Source: an uncultured Prevotellaceae bacterium (GTDB lineage: Bacteria; Bacteroidota; Bacteroidia; Bacteroidales; Bacteroidaceae). Taken from it: a stretch of 42,055 nucleotides of DNA. Where the stretch lies: contig CAMJQA010000027.1 of NCBI GenBank assembly GCA_946407895.1, positions 1 to 42,055 of the forward strand, in the 5' to 3' direction. Below are positions 1-8,017 of the stretch, one piece after another (within the stretch, counting starts at the first letter, position 1; the number at the start of each line of letters is the position of its first letter). The notes under the pieces are model-generated. The model did no database searches and was not told the origin of the DNA. It was given only the letters and a program-made list of their open reading frames with translations. Both the position numbers and the translations under genes were made by a program.

Positions 1-305
1 ACGGTGGTGGCGATGCCCCTCTCCCTGGGGGACCTGGCAATAATGGTGGCTCTGGCGGAGAAGATCCATTGCCCAAATCCCCTGTTCAAATGCCCACCGT
101 CGTGCAGGATGGCTACACCTTATATATAATAAGTGGGTGTAGCGGAGCAACATTAGTCCTTCGGGACGAGTACGAGACAGAGGTGTATTCCACCTTGATT
201 ACCGATGAAACCGACGAAATCACGTTGCCCTCTACCCTCAGCGGCACGTATGAGATACGCCTTATCCGGGGCAGCCAGACCTTCGTGGGGGAGATAGAGT
301 TATAA
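1..305 (+). CDS. C-terminal fragment of a secreted protein, DUF3244-like end
   Basis: The frame that ends at the TAA at 303-305 is open back to base 3, so this is the 3' end of a gene starting outside the window. The first visible residues form a Gly/Pro/Asn-rich linker, followed by about 75 residues of predicted beta structure ending in a pattern like GTYEIRLIRGSQTFVGEIEL. That ending resembles the small beta-sandwich domains (DUF3244 type) at the ends of Bacteroidales surface proteins. The linker before a compact C-terminal domain suggests an exported, multidomain protein. The next gene begins 39 bases later on the same strand and is also secreted, so the two may share a transcript. A TTG at 69 could be taken as a start, but the continuous upstream frame and linker argue against it. 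Function unknown. Confidence 0.6.
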   Translation, partial: GGGDAPLPGGPGNNGGSGGEDPLPKSPVQMPTVVQDGYTLYIISGCSGATLVLRDEYETEVYSTLITDETDEITLPSTLSGTYEIRLIRGSQTFVGEIEL

Positions 306-344
306 ATGAAATTTTAACTTAAACTTTAAAAATAACACATTATT

Positions 345-1477
345 ATGAAAAAACATTTAATGGTGATGCTTCTGGCTGCAGCAGCTCAGAACATCAATGC
401 ACAATTGGTAGTTGACGAAGATGGAAAGGTCGGCATTGGAACGGAATCTCCACAGGCCTTGCTACAGATAGACAAGTCTACCGCCACAGACTTAGGTAAT
501 GTTCGTGGCATAAAGGTCTATTCAAGAAATTCTTTTGGAAAGAATATAGGCATAGAGTCGAGAGCCGTCAGCAGCAGTTCCTTCACATGTGCAGTATTAG
601 GCGGGGTTGACTCTACTTTTTCAGCCCCCGCGGCTGGAGTAATGGGTTATGCCACATGGGGTCGAGTGCGGCAATCTATGGTTCCGCCTATTCCTCCACT
701 CCTTCCTTTAGCTACTCCGGCCTGTATGCCGGCTATTTCAATGGGAATATGCGTGTTACCGGGTCAACCTATTCAAATGCATATTTGACATCTTCAGGAA
801 GTATTTATAGTTCCATGACACCTCTTGCCAATGCAATCCCTTCAACAGACAATGAAAATAACGAGCGTGTATCTGACAAGCTGAGCCAGCTGCAGGCTGT
901 ACAGTTCTTACGTGATGAGGCGGAAAAGAAACCGTCGGATTCCTCTCAAACCTCCGAAGCAGGAGGTGAGGCAAAACTCTCCCCTATCCAATATGGCCTG
1001 AATCCAAAACAGTTGAAGGAAGTTTATCCCGAACTGGTCTATGAGGACGAGGATGGGAACATCAGTATCAACTATGTGGAAATGGTTCCCCTGTTGGTGC
1101 AGAGCATCAACGAACTGTCTCAGGAACTGGCTGAGTTGAAAGGCACATCAAGTAAAAAAGCCAAGAAAAAGGCAGAGGCCACGGCCGTAAATGAAACTGC
1201 TTCCGAGGTGGACCTGGTTCGGATGGACCAGAACAAGCCCAACCCCTTCAGCGAGAGCACAGTGATTACGCTTAATATCCCGAAAAATACGCAGAAAGCG
1301 AATATTTTCATCTACGACATGAGCGGGAAGCAGGTGAAGGCCATCCCCGTCAGTGAGCGAGGCGAAACAAACATCACCGTCTATGCCAGCGACCTCACGG
1401 CGGGCATGTATATCTATACCTTAGTGGTTGATGGAAAGGTAGTGGTGACAAGGAAGATGATTGTTTCTGAGGCCTAA
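345..1477 (+). pseudogene. T9SS-tailed protein with S74-like (endosialidase chaperone) region, frameshifted
   Basis: Two overlapping frames make one protein of about 377 residues. The first (345-788) has a signal peptide ending near NINAQ, then the motif DEDGKVGIGTESP common at the start of Bacteroidetes tail-fibre-like surface proteins. At the G run 658-661 the sensible reading moves to the frame ending at 1477; an extra G there would restore one open frame. The second part has a region like the S74 intramolecular chaperone (SDKLSQLQAVQF, then a segment ending with PELVYEDEDG and NYVEMVPLLVQSINE) and a Lys/Ala-rich linker. It ends in an 80-residue type A T9SS sorting domain: NKPNPF, IYDMSGKQV, LTAGMYIYTL. 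Such proteins are exported through the outer membrane. Whether the shift is a real mutation, a switch or a sequencing error cannot be told from one sequence. Confidence 0.72.
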
Positions 1478-1499
1478 ACTGAAGAAATCTATCATTTTC

Positions 1500-1531
1500 T
1501 TGCATCATATCATTTTTTATTTGTACATTTG
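1500..1531 (+). promoter_or_regulatory. Bacteroidetes-type promoter for the C25-like gene
   Basis: TTG at 1500-1502, 21 bp, then TACATTTG at 1524-1531 fits TTG-N19-21-TAnnTTTG. It lies 26 bases before the ATG at 1558, in the AT-rich gap after the preceding gene. Confidence 0.6.
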
Positions 1532-1557
1532 CATCGTGAATCTAAAATGAGTGCATC

Positions 1558-3399
1558 ATGAAGAATTCATATATAATACTACTTGCTTTACTCTTCCTCC
1601 TTATCGGGCAGAGGGCTTTGGGGGAAAGTAACGTCAAATTAAAAAACGATTCTGAAAGGAATGTCCAACGGCAACGGCTTTCCTATAATTCTTCTCTTCC
1701 ATATTACGAATATTGTGTAATAACAAATAGAGCATTGAAAGATGCTTTTACACGTCTTATAACCTGGAAGCGGCAAAAAGGTGTTGATGCCGGTATAATA
1801 TGTTTCGAGGACATTCTCGATTCTGGCATTAGTGGAGATCTGACTTCAAGAATCTATGATAGTGCAGGCAAGATACGACAGTATCTAAGAAATTCCTATG
1901 ATGCGGGAATTACCAAATATGTCTTATTTGGGGGTAATTATCAAATTTTGCCCATTCGATATGGCTCTGCTGATAATTTTGAAGAAGGATATACACCTGT
2001 TGAAGAGCATAAAATTCCTACAGACTTATATTTTAGTGATTTGTTTTCTAAATGGAATGGAGATGGAGATGAACATTACGGAGAACCTACAGACACATTG
2101 TATTTTAGAAATGATATTGCAGTCGGTCGCCTTTTGTGTACAACGGCTGAAGAGATAGAGAACTATACGGACAAGCTTCTTAAATATGAGCTATATCCAG
2201 GAAACGGTAATTTCTCATATCTAAAAAAGGCATTTTTTGATCGAACTATATATAGTTCTTCAAATAGCTATTTTAGTATGGTCGATGAAGTGTCCAGTCT
2301 TTTTAGTGGGGGTATAGACCAAATAACAGACTCTGCATCAGTGGATGCCCAGTATCCGTCAGGTGAAGACGTTATTACTGCCATGGGTGGGCATGGTTAT
2401 GTCAGTTGGTCAGGATATGGTGAACCATACTCTGCTTTTGTAAAATATTATGCAAACAATCTATACTATTACAGGTATGCTATTATCTCAAAACAGGGTG
2501 TAATCAGTCGTAATGACATTTTGTCGGAATCAGGAAATAGCTTGGATTGTCTTGTTAACAGAGATTACCCCATGATTGCATATTCCACTTCCTCTAGTCA
2601 AATACCATTCGACTCTTATTATATGTATGATTATGGAGACAATTCAAATTTCCCGAATATGGGTCAGTCTTTTACACTTGGTAAAGATTATGGCGGTCCG
2701 GCGATGATAGGAAATACAAGGTACGGAATGTTTGATATTTCTTACCAACTGCAAAGCCGGTTCAATATGGAAGTCCAGAACAATCATTCAATTGGTGAAG
2801 CCCACGTAAAGGCAAAATATTATATGTACAATAATCACCCTCAAGATTTAACATATCATTACACCGCATTGAGTTCAAACCTCCTTGGCTGTCCGGAAAT
2901 GAAGATGTGGACAGAGATTCCAGAAATTTTTAATGGGACAATCAGGTACGATATAACGGGAAACGACTCTATTATTGTTGAAAATGCCGATCTTTGTCAA
3001 ACGGATGTAAAAATGGGTATCCGTCATGTAGCCGAGTCTGACGATTATTCATGTTATGAGGATATATATATTGATGGCGATGGCATATCAACTCCGAATA
3101 TAGGATTTAAGAATAGCCTACTCACACTGACAAGAAGAAACTGTCTTCCACAAATCATGAAACTTACCTTACAAGGTACACCCATGCAAGGTAGGCATTA
3201 TATTATTACGAAGGACGTTTCATGTGGTAGTAACCAAATAAACATCGATAACGAAGAAGGCTATGAGGACGGTCGTGTTGTTTTCAAGAATGGGTCAGAC
3301 TATATATTTGAAAAGAATGGCACATTCAAATTCACAAAGAACGTAAAGATTGAGAAGGGAGCTAAGCTGAAGGTAATAGATTCAAATGTAACATATTAA
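1558..3399 (+). CDS. Gingipain-like (peptidase family C25) secreted protein, possibly inactive
   Basis: 613 residues with a signal peptide (MKNSYIILLALLFLLIG, cut near ALGES). The body resembles the C25 gingipain domain: YCVITNRALKDAFTRLITWKRQKG, then KIRQYLRNSY and KYVLFGGNYQILP, then TDLYFSDL and the IAVGRL segment. The GGHGYVSWSG motif matches the catalytic His region (H279). The segment PMIAYSTSSSQ stands where gingipains have the Cys nucleophile (PFIFDVACVNG in RgpB), but it has serines and no Cys. A Cys ten residues earlier (C335) is the only nearby candidate. The C-terminus (FEKNGTFKFTKNVKIEKGA) looks like the three-coil element of Bacteroidetes surface proteins; no full T9SS sorting domain follows. 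The gene is AT-richer than the rest of the window and is followed 12 bases later by another secreted protein. It may be an inactive relative or processing partner rather than a protease. Confidence 0.62.
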   Translation: MKNSYIILLALLFLLIGQRALGESNVKLKNDSERNVQRQRLSYNSSLPYYEYCVITNRALKDAFTRLITWKRQKGVDAGIICFEDILDSGISGDLTSRIYDSAGKIRQYLRNSYDAGITKYVLFGGNYQILPIRYGSADNFEEGYTPVEEHKIPTDLYFSDLFSKWNGDGDEHYGEPTDTLYFRNDIAVGRLLCTTAEEIENYTDKLLKYELYPGNGNFSYLKKAFFDRTIYSSSNSYFSMVDEVSSLFSGGIDQITDSASVDAQYPSGEDVITAMGGHGYVSWSGYGEPYSAFVKYYANNLYYYRYAIISKQGVISRNDILSESGNSLDCLVNRDYPMIAYSTSSSQIPFDSYYMYDYGDNSNFPNMGQSFTLGKDYGGPAMIGNTRYGMFDISYQLQSRFNMEVQNNHSIGEAHVKAKYYMYNNHPQDLTYHYTALSSNLLGCPEMKMWTEIPEIFNGTIRYDITGNDSIIVENADLCQTDVKMGIRHVAESDDYSCYEDIYIDGDGISTPNIGFKNSLLTLTRRNCLPQIMKLTLQGTPMQGRHYIITKDVSCGSNQINIDNEEGYEDGRVVFKNGSDYIFEKNGTFKFTKNVKIEKGAKLKVIDSNVTY

Positions 3400-3411
3400 A
3401 ATTAATTAGTC

Positions 3412-4317
3412 ATGAAACGAATAGTTATAATTCTTTCGATTATTCTGCTTGATGCATTTAGGTCAGGTGCAGGCCAACCCACTTTCATATTTGGAGATTC
3501 CCTCAGATTCTTCCCAGAAGGTACAAGATGGATAGAAATTCAACTTAACACAAAAGAGCACAATGACTGGTTCTCCAAAGAAGATTCAGGCGACAGAACT
3601 GAATGGATACCAAATTATAAAGTCAGGGAATTCTATGTGGAAGGGAAACATGAGATAGATTACGTTGATCAACATGTAGGATATCGAAACGTTTATGTCA
3701 GAGAAGACGGGAAAGATTCTCTTGTCCTTTATATTACAGAACTTGAATTTAGTAATCATTATTACATCATTCCCGCTTTGCCAGAACTTCCGGGATTGTT
3801 AGGAGAGTCGAATTATTACTGGAATCTGGAAGCGTTTGTACATTGGCACCCCATTTATGATTTCGACTGGCAAGTAGGTAAACTTATACGTTCCATCCCA
3901 TATTATTCGAATGAAGCAAGCTTAGTAGGAACTATCAATGAAATAAAGGAAGATAAATTTGGCGGGGTTAGAGACCTAAAATATGTTGACTTGGAAAATG
4001 GACAAAAGCTGATACATGGTATTGGACTTACAGAAAGCCTATGGCCCGATTGCATATTAGGGCCATCTCGAATTTGGTCCTTGAATACCTTCAACAGAAA
4101 AATATCTGCCTCCGTCCGTTCCATGTTAGTGTATTTTGAACGGAATGGGGAGGTACTATACAACCTATGGCCAGAACCCGCGAACACCAATGGATTAGAA
4201 ATCACAAGTGTAAAAAGGATCCGTAGGATATATGACCTCAATGGGCGAAGACTGAATGGAAGACCAAACCAAAAGGGCCTGTATATCCAGGACGGGAAAA
4301 AGGTCGTGATTAAGTAA
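3412..4317 (+). CDS. Secreted protein with short T9SS-like C-terminal tail, function unknown
   Basis: 301 residues, signal peptide MKRIVIILSIILLDAF ending near SGAGQ. I do not recognise the central 220 residues; they are rich in aromatic and acidic residues (for example FIFGDSLRFFPEGTRWIEIQL and YYWNLEAFVHWHPIYDFDW) and look like a beta-rich extracellular domain. The last 35 residues, IRRIYDLNGRRL then KGLYIQDGKKVVIK, match the short sorting tail frequent in Prevotella secreted proteins, a reduced form of the T9SS type A domain. It sits 12 bases after the C25-like gene and before a strong terminator, so the two form an operon. Low GC matches its partner, which suggests shared ancestry or joint acquisition. 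Confidence 0.65.
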   Translation: MKRIVIILSIILLDAFRSGAGQPTFIFGDSLRFFPEGTRWIEIQLNTKEHNDWFSKEDSGDRTEWIPNYKVREFYVEGKHEIDYVDQHVGYRNVYVREDGKDSLVLYITELEFSNHYYIIPALPELPGLLGESNYYWNLEAFVHWHPIYDFDWQVGKLIRSIPYYSNEASLVGTINEIKEDKFGGVRDLKYVDLENGQKLIHGIGLTESLWPDCILGPSRIWSLNTFNRKISASVRSMLVYFERNGEVLYNLWPEPANTNGLEITSVKRIRRIYDLNGRRLNGRPNQKGLYIQDGKKVVIK

Positions 4318-4362
4318 TCAATCTCAAAAATAGGCGAAAAGCTCATGTGACTTTTGTTCAGT

Positions 4363-4410
4363 GCCGTCATCCGCTAATATCCCTGCGGGTGGCGGCCTAT
4401 TTTACTTTTT
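4363..4410 (+). terminator. Rho-independent terminator after the T9SS-cargo operon
   Basis: A 12-bp stem, GCCGTCATCCGC (4363-4374) with GCGGGTGGCGGC (4385-4396), contains two G-U pairs and is followed by CTATTTTACTTTTT. An outer AAAATAGG/CCTATTTT pair can extend it. It separates the plus-strand operon from the convergent DUF4450-type gene. Confidence 0.8.
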
Positions 4411-4466
4411 AATGTGCCCCACAGTCAACCACACTTGCTTCTATCATCAAAAAGCGGGCTCATTCA

Positions 4467-7400
4467 TTATCTTTCCAATGTTATGGCCATCAGGCCTATA
4501 ACTACATCGTTCGACAAGACCTCCAGCCTCAGCGACTTCAGTTCCCTGTTCCTGTGGAGCGGCATCTTCAGTATCTGCGCCGCTCCGCCTGGTATGATAC
4601 GGTCGGTGGCTTTCAGCTCAGTCCGTTTCGGTCCGTTCTGGGCGAGCGGCTCAAAGTCGGCATCTACGTTGCGTGCTACGAGCCCGTTGTCCAGCATTAC
4701 GCGGTATGGTTTCTTTGGAGCCGTCCAGAATGCATAATTGTCGCTATAATAGTCCATCTCTATCGAGCACCAGTTTATGGGGTTCTCCAGGGGCATTACA
4801 TCCTGGGTGCCGTCTTGGTAGGTCGCCGTCAGCCGCCCGTTTTCAATCCGGCTTTGCATGTTGTTGGTGCTTCCCGCCATCAGCAGATAGGCATAGCGGG
4901 CCTTCCCGCTGAGGGGGACCGTAACCTCGTCGGGGTAGTTGTCCCACAGCGAAGAGTAGATGATGTTCCAACCCTGGGCAGGGGATTGGAAACTGACCCC
5001 CAGCCGGGTATCGAATACATTATCCTTCAGCTTAGAACGGAATCCGTTGTCCTCTATCTCATGATTCTCATGAGGGATGCACCATTCGCCCACTCCCTGC
5101 TTGGGCAGTTCCAGGGTGGTTACAGCCGGGCGCGGTGTAAGATACTGGTTGCGATAGATGTCGTCCACGTTGGAGTTGAAATAGGGCGAGAGGTCCACCA
5201 TCAGGGCATTCTTCATGGCCTTGGGCGATATGTCATCGAGTCCCATGCGGCGGATATACTTCTGGGAGGTGACATTCTCCTTGGGTGCACGGATGTGCTT
5301 ATGCCGGATTGGCTTGGGCAGTTTCGACAGGTCCACCGTAATCGTCTGCCTCTCCGAGTCGTTCCCGCTTACCTCGAGGTATGCTCCTCCGCCGGCATTG
5401 GCGCGCACCAGTATGTTCAGCGGCCGGCGGAAGTGCTGTTCCACCTCGTAGATGTCCTTGTTGCCCTCGCGCCGGAAGGAATAGGAGAGATAGGGCGTAC
5501 GTATGGAGACCTCGTTCCAGTCGTCGGGGAAGACCGGCTTGATGAAGCAGCGCCCGTTGAGCGCATCCGGGATGATACCAAAGAGCCCGCAGATGATGGC
5601 GCGCGAGGTGATGCCCACGTTGTCGGCAAAGTCGCGGAAGCGTTCCTCCGTGCCCTTGTCGTAATAACTGGTGCACCCGAAATTGCCCGGACATCCGCTC
5701 AGGTACATCTCGTCTGTCAGGTCGGCCTTCAGCAGCCGGAATCCAGAGTCGCTGCGCCCTGCCTGCAGGTAGGCAAGGGCCATGTTGGCAACCTCCTCGT
5801 GGGCCACGTTGTTGGTGCTCCATACGTAGGGCATCCAGTCGGAAGTGGAGATGGTGCTCAGTTCCTTGTCGGGAGCAGGCAGGCTGAGACGCAGTTCCCT
5901 GACCGTCTGCTCGTCATAGGCATAGCGCACAGGGATGCGGGGTATGGAGCGGTCCACGTAGCACGTGGCCTGCCAGGCTTGCTCGGGCGTACAGGCCTCG
6001 CAGTCAATGGGCGTATATACGCTCCATACGGCAGCGCTCTTGTGCAGACGCTTCAAGCCCATCAGGTCTTCGAACTCGGCCCAGTAGCCCAGGTCTTCCA
6101 TCCATAGCCGCTCGTTCATGGCCTCCAGTATGGCCTTTGCCTCATGACGGTAGGGCGCGGGGTCCCGACCGATCAGCTCGGCAATGCGGGCCGCCAGCAG
6201 ATTGGCCCGATAGTTATAGGCAGACGAATGCGTGACGGCGCCCCCGTTGTAATACAGCGCATCGCTGGCCCAGATGCAGCAGTAGGCATCATAGAGGTGG
6301 TCGCCGTCGGGGTCGAAGTTGCGCTTTTCCCATTCCAGGTGGAGGGTCAGATAGGGCCACATCTGGCGCATATAGGCGGTGTCGGCATCGTAACAGAAGT
6401 GCCAGAGCAGTTCGTCTATGTAGTTCAGGTTCATGTCATACAGGCTCATAGCACCCGTCTGGTTGGGCTGGGCACAGATGTATCCATTGGAATACATAGG
6501 CGTGCCCCACTTGCCTACAGCCCGGCACAGATTGTTCAGCGTGTCCTGCTGCGGATGCCCGTATATGGGCGGAATATCGGTGACCATGCTGCGCGAATAG
6601 GCCGTGAAGTGCGACCGGGCCCGTTCGTTCCAGCCCACCACATCGCCCACGTATGCTCCGCGCCATCCGCAATAGGGCATGCGCCAGCAGTTCGCGCCGT
6701 GCAGGAAGGTCGTGCCGTCCCAGATGCCGTCGGCCGCAGCTACCAGGCAGGAGCCCAGTGTGTTGAAGAACGGGTCGGGCGTGTCAATCACTACCTGCCC
6801 CATCAGTTTCTGCCGGGCCTCCTCCTCCCTGTCGAAGACGGGGCGGCCGCTTGCTGCATTCAGGGGGGTAAGCCGGGCATTATCTTCATACAGCAGGTAA
6901 CTCTGCCCCTCCGCGTTCCACGAGCAGGTCAGCAGGTCGGGCTCGCCCGGAGCCGGATCCAGGGACTCGGGCGGGTTTACGCCCAAGTCGTACCATGCCA
7001 TTCCCGTATCGGCCACCCGGCATCTGCGCACGCTTAAAATTGCAGGCCCGTCAAACCCCGTGGCCTCAAACTTCCAGATGGCACTCTCGCCGTAGAACGA
7101 TGCCATCGCCGTGACGGCAAGCCGGCCCTTGCCCCATGCCTCGTCCCGCAACAGATAGGTGCGCCTGCCACCCTGGTAGCGGGCCTCGCACCACGATGCC
7201 CCGTCCAGGGGCAGGGTCCTGCCTGCATATTCCATGCTGAAGCGCAGGTTGTAGCTCTCGCTCCCGTCGAAGGTGGCAAAGACCGGGCGGTCGCTCGTCT
7301 CCAGGCGAAACCGGGTATGGGTGCCGTAGAGCGGACGGTTGTAGCGCCCCTCGCCGTTCAGGCATACGAAGTCGCGGCCGTCGGGATAGTAGCGCATCAT

Positions 7401-7505
7401 GCGCACATCGGGTTCGGCGGCCTGCGCCGCACTCCAGCTGTTTAAAATGCTGAGAGACAGCAGGGCTGCAAGGAGCAGCATGGGGTTGATGTGTATGTTC
7501 GTCAT
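4467..7505 (-). CDS. Secreted DUF4450-type protein, putative (alpha/alpha)6 glycoside hydrolase
   Basis: 1012 residues, signal peptide MTNIHINPMLLLAALLSLSI ending near AQAAE. The N-terminal 250 residues are beta-rich, opening with RMMRYYPDGRDFVCLNGEGRYNRPLYG in shape (an ornament typical of DUF4450 proteins). The middle, about residues 260-680, has the repeated helical pattern of six-hairpin glycosidases: NLCRAVGKWGTPMYSNGY, WPYLTLHLEWEKRNFDPDGD, and ANMALAYLQAGRSDSGFRLL. A C-terminal beta region follows. Such proteins act in the periplasm or outside the cell on complex glycans; neither the substrate nor catalytic acids can be assigned from sequence. The gene stands alone, not in a visible SusC/SusD locus, and has its own promoter. 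Family placement is from recalled motifs, so moderate confidence. Confidence 0.6.
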   Translation of the reverse strand: MTNIHINPMLLLAALLSLSILNSWSAAQAAEPDVRMMRYYPDGRDFVCLNGEGRYNRPLYGTHTRFRLETSDRPVFATFDGSESYNLRFSMEYAGRTLPLDGASWCEARYQGGRRTYLLRDEAWGKGRLAVTAMASFYGESAIWKFEATGFDGPAILSVRRCRVADTGMAWYDLGVNPPESLDPAPGEPDLLTCSWNAEGQSYLLYEDNARLTPLNAASGRPVFDREEEARQKLMGQVVIDTPDPFFNTLGSCLVAAADGIWDGTTFLHGANCWRMPYCGWRGAYVGDVVGWNERARSHFTAYSRSMVTDIPPIYGHPQQDTLNNLCRAVGKWGTPMYSNGYICAQPNQTGAMSLYDMNLNYIDELLWHFCYDADTAYMRQMWPYLTLHLEWEKRNFDPDGDHLYDAYCCIWASDALYYNGGAVTHSSAYNYRANLLAARIAELIGRDPAPYRHEAKAILEAMNERLWMEDLGYWAEFEDLMGLKRLHKSAAVWSVYTPIDCEACTPEQAWQATCYVDRSIPRIPVRYAYDEQTVRELRLSLPAPDKELSTISTSDWMPYVWSTNNVAHEEVANMALAYLQAGRSDSGFRLLKADLTDEMYLSGCPGNFGCTSYYDKGTEERFRDFADNVGITSRAIICGLFGIIPDALNGRCFIKPVFPDDWNEVSIRTPYLSYSFRREGNKDIYEVEQHFRRPLNILVRANAGGGAYLEVSGNDSERQTITVDLSKLPKPIRHKHIRAPKENVTSQKYIRRMGLDDISPKAMKNALMVDLSPYFNSNVDDIYRNQYLTPRPAVTTLELPKQGVGEWCIPHENHEIEDNGFRSKLKDNVFDTRLGVSFQSPAQGWNIIYSSLWDNYPDEVTVPLSGKARYAYLLMAGSTNNMQSRIENGRLTATYQDGTQDVMPLENPINWCSIEMDYYSDNYAFWTAPKKPYRVMLDNGLVARNVDADFEPLAQNGPKRTELKATDRIIPGGAAQILKMPLHRNRELKSLRLEVLSNDVVIGLMAITLER

Positions 7506-7554
7506 AGGATCCTTGTGAAGTTTATTACTTGAAGCATGTATTCATACTTCGCCG

Positions 7555-7586
7555 CAAAGATATAAACTTTCAGGAAAACGGGCAAA
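7555..7586 (-). promoter_or_regulatory. Promoter of the DUF4450-type gene
   Basis: Read on the minus strand: TTTG (7586-7583), 20 bp, TATCTTTG (7562-7555). This matches the Bacteroidetes consensus and gives a leader of roughly 40 bases before the ATG at 7505. Confidence 0.72.
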
Positions 7587-7671
7587 TACAGGCCATAAAA
7601 TGTAGGCTTTCGCATCCGGATATGGAAATATTCCCTATTCCCAGGCACTATTTATGCAAATAGCAAGCATA

Positions 7672-7795
7672 TATCCCTGTCAAATCTCTATAAGTTCTCT
7701 ATCAAATCTCTATAATTTCTCTATAAAGTCTCTATAATTTCTCTATGCTATAGGGATAGCGTTTTTATAGAGACTTTATAGAGAACTTATAGAGT
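7672..7795. repeat. Phased 11-bp repeat array with inverted copies and central hairpin
   Basis: TCTCTAT occurs six times at exactly 11-bp steps (7685, 7696, 7707, 7718, 7729, 7740). A small palindrome follows, GCTAT-AGGG-ATAGC (7747-7760). Then the complement ATAGAG occurs three times at the same 11-bp step (7767, 7778, 7789). Bases 7708-7735 and 7768-7795 region arms pair over about 28 bp with one mismatch. TATCCCT at 7672 and AGGGATA at 7752 bracket the left array as an inverted pair. The block lies between two divergent promoters, about 100 bp from one and 130 bp from the other, and is probably outside both transcripts. The 11-bp step puts each copy on the same face of the helix, as expected of cooperative protein binding or bent DNA. 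Confidence 0.9.
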
Positions 7796-7927
7796 TTTCA
7801 CCTGGGTCTTATCGTGTACAAGACTTTTTGTTCCAACGTGCCCGGCAATGAGTTATCTCCTCCCCATTCACATTATTTAGGTATGAGCGGGGAATTACTC
7901 TTGCCGCAAAATCATATAATTTGTGTA

Positions 7928-7958
7928 TTGCAGGGTTTTGGCAATCGGCGTACCTTTG
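7928..7958 (+). promoter_or_regulatory. Promoter of the imelysin/heme-lipoprotein operon
   Basis: TTG (7928-7930), 20 bp, TACCTTTG (7951-7958) matches the Bacteroidetes consensus. It supports a start at 8018 or 8036 for the first gene and rules out the in-frame codon at 7814, which lies upstream of the promoter. Confidence 0.72.
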
Positions 7959-8017
7959 CACCGGCAAAACTGAGAGTCGGCAGTGAGACCTCGATTGCCC
8001 GTAATTATAATATAATA

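Noticed and set aside
650..665. Programmed -1 frameshift in the S74-like gene
   Set aside because: There is no X-XXY-YYZ slippery heptamer in frame at ACA-TGG-GGT, and I found no clear downstream pseudoknot. An indel is simpler.
4554..6107. 517-codon plus-strand frame opposite the DUF4450-type gene
   Set aside because: No motif or signal sequence; the minus strand carries the signal peptide, promoter and family-like segments.
7814..8017. Upstream in-frame start (7814) for the barrel protein
   Set aside because: It precedes the promoter at 7928-7958, and the added residues would bury the signal peptide.
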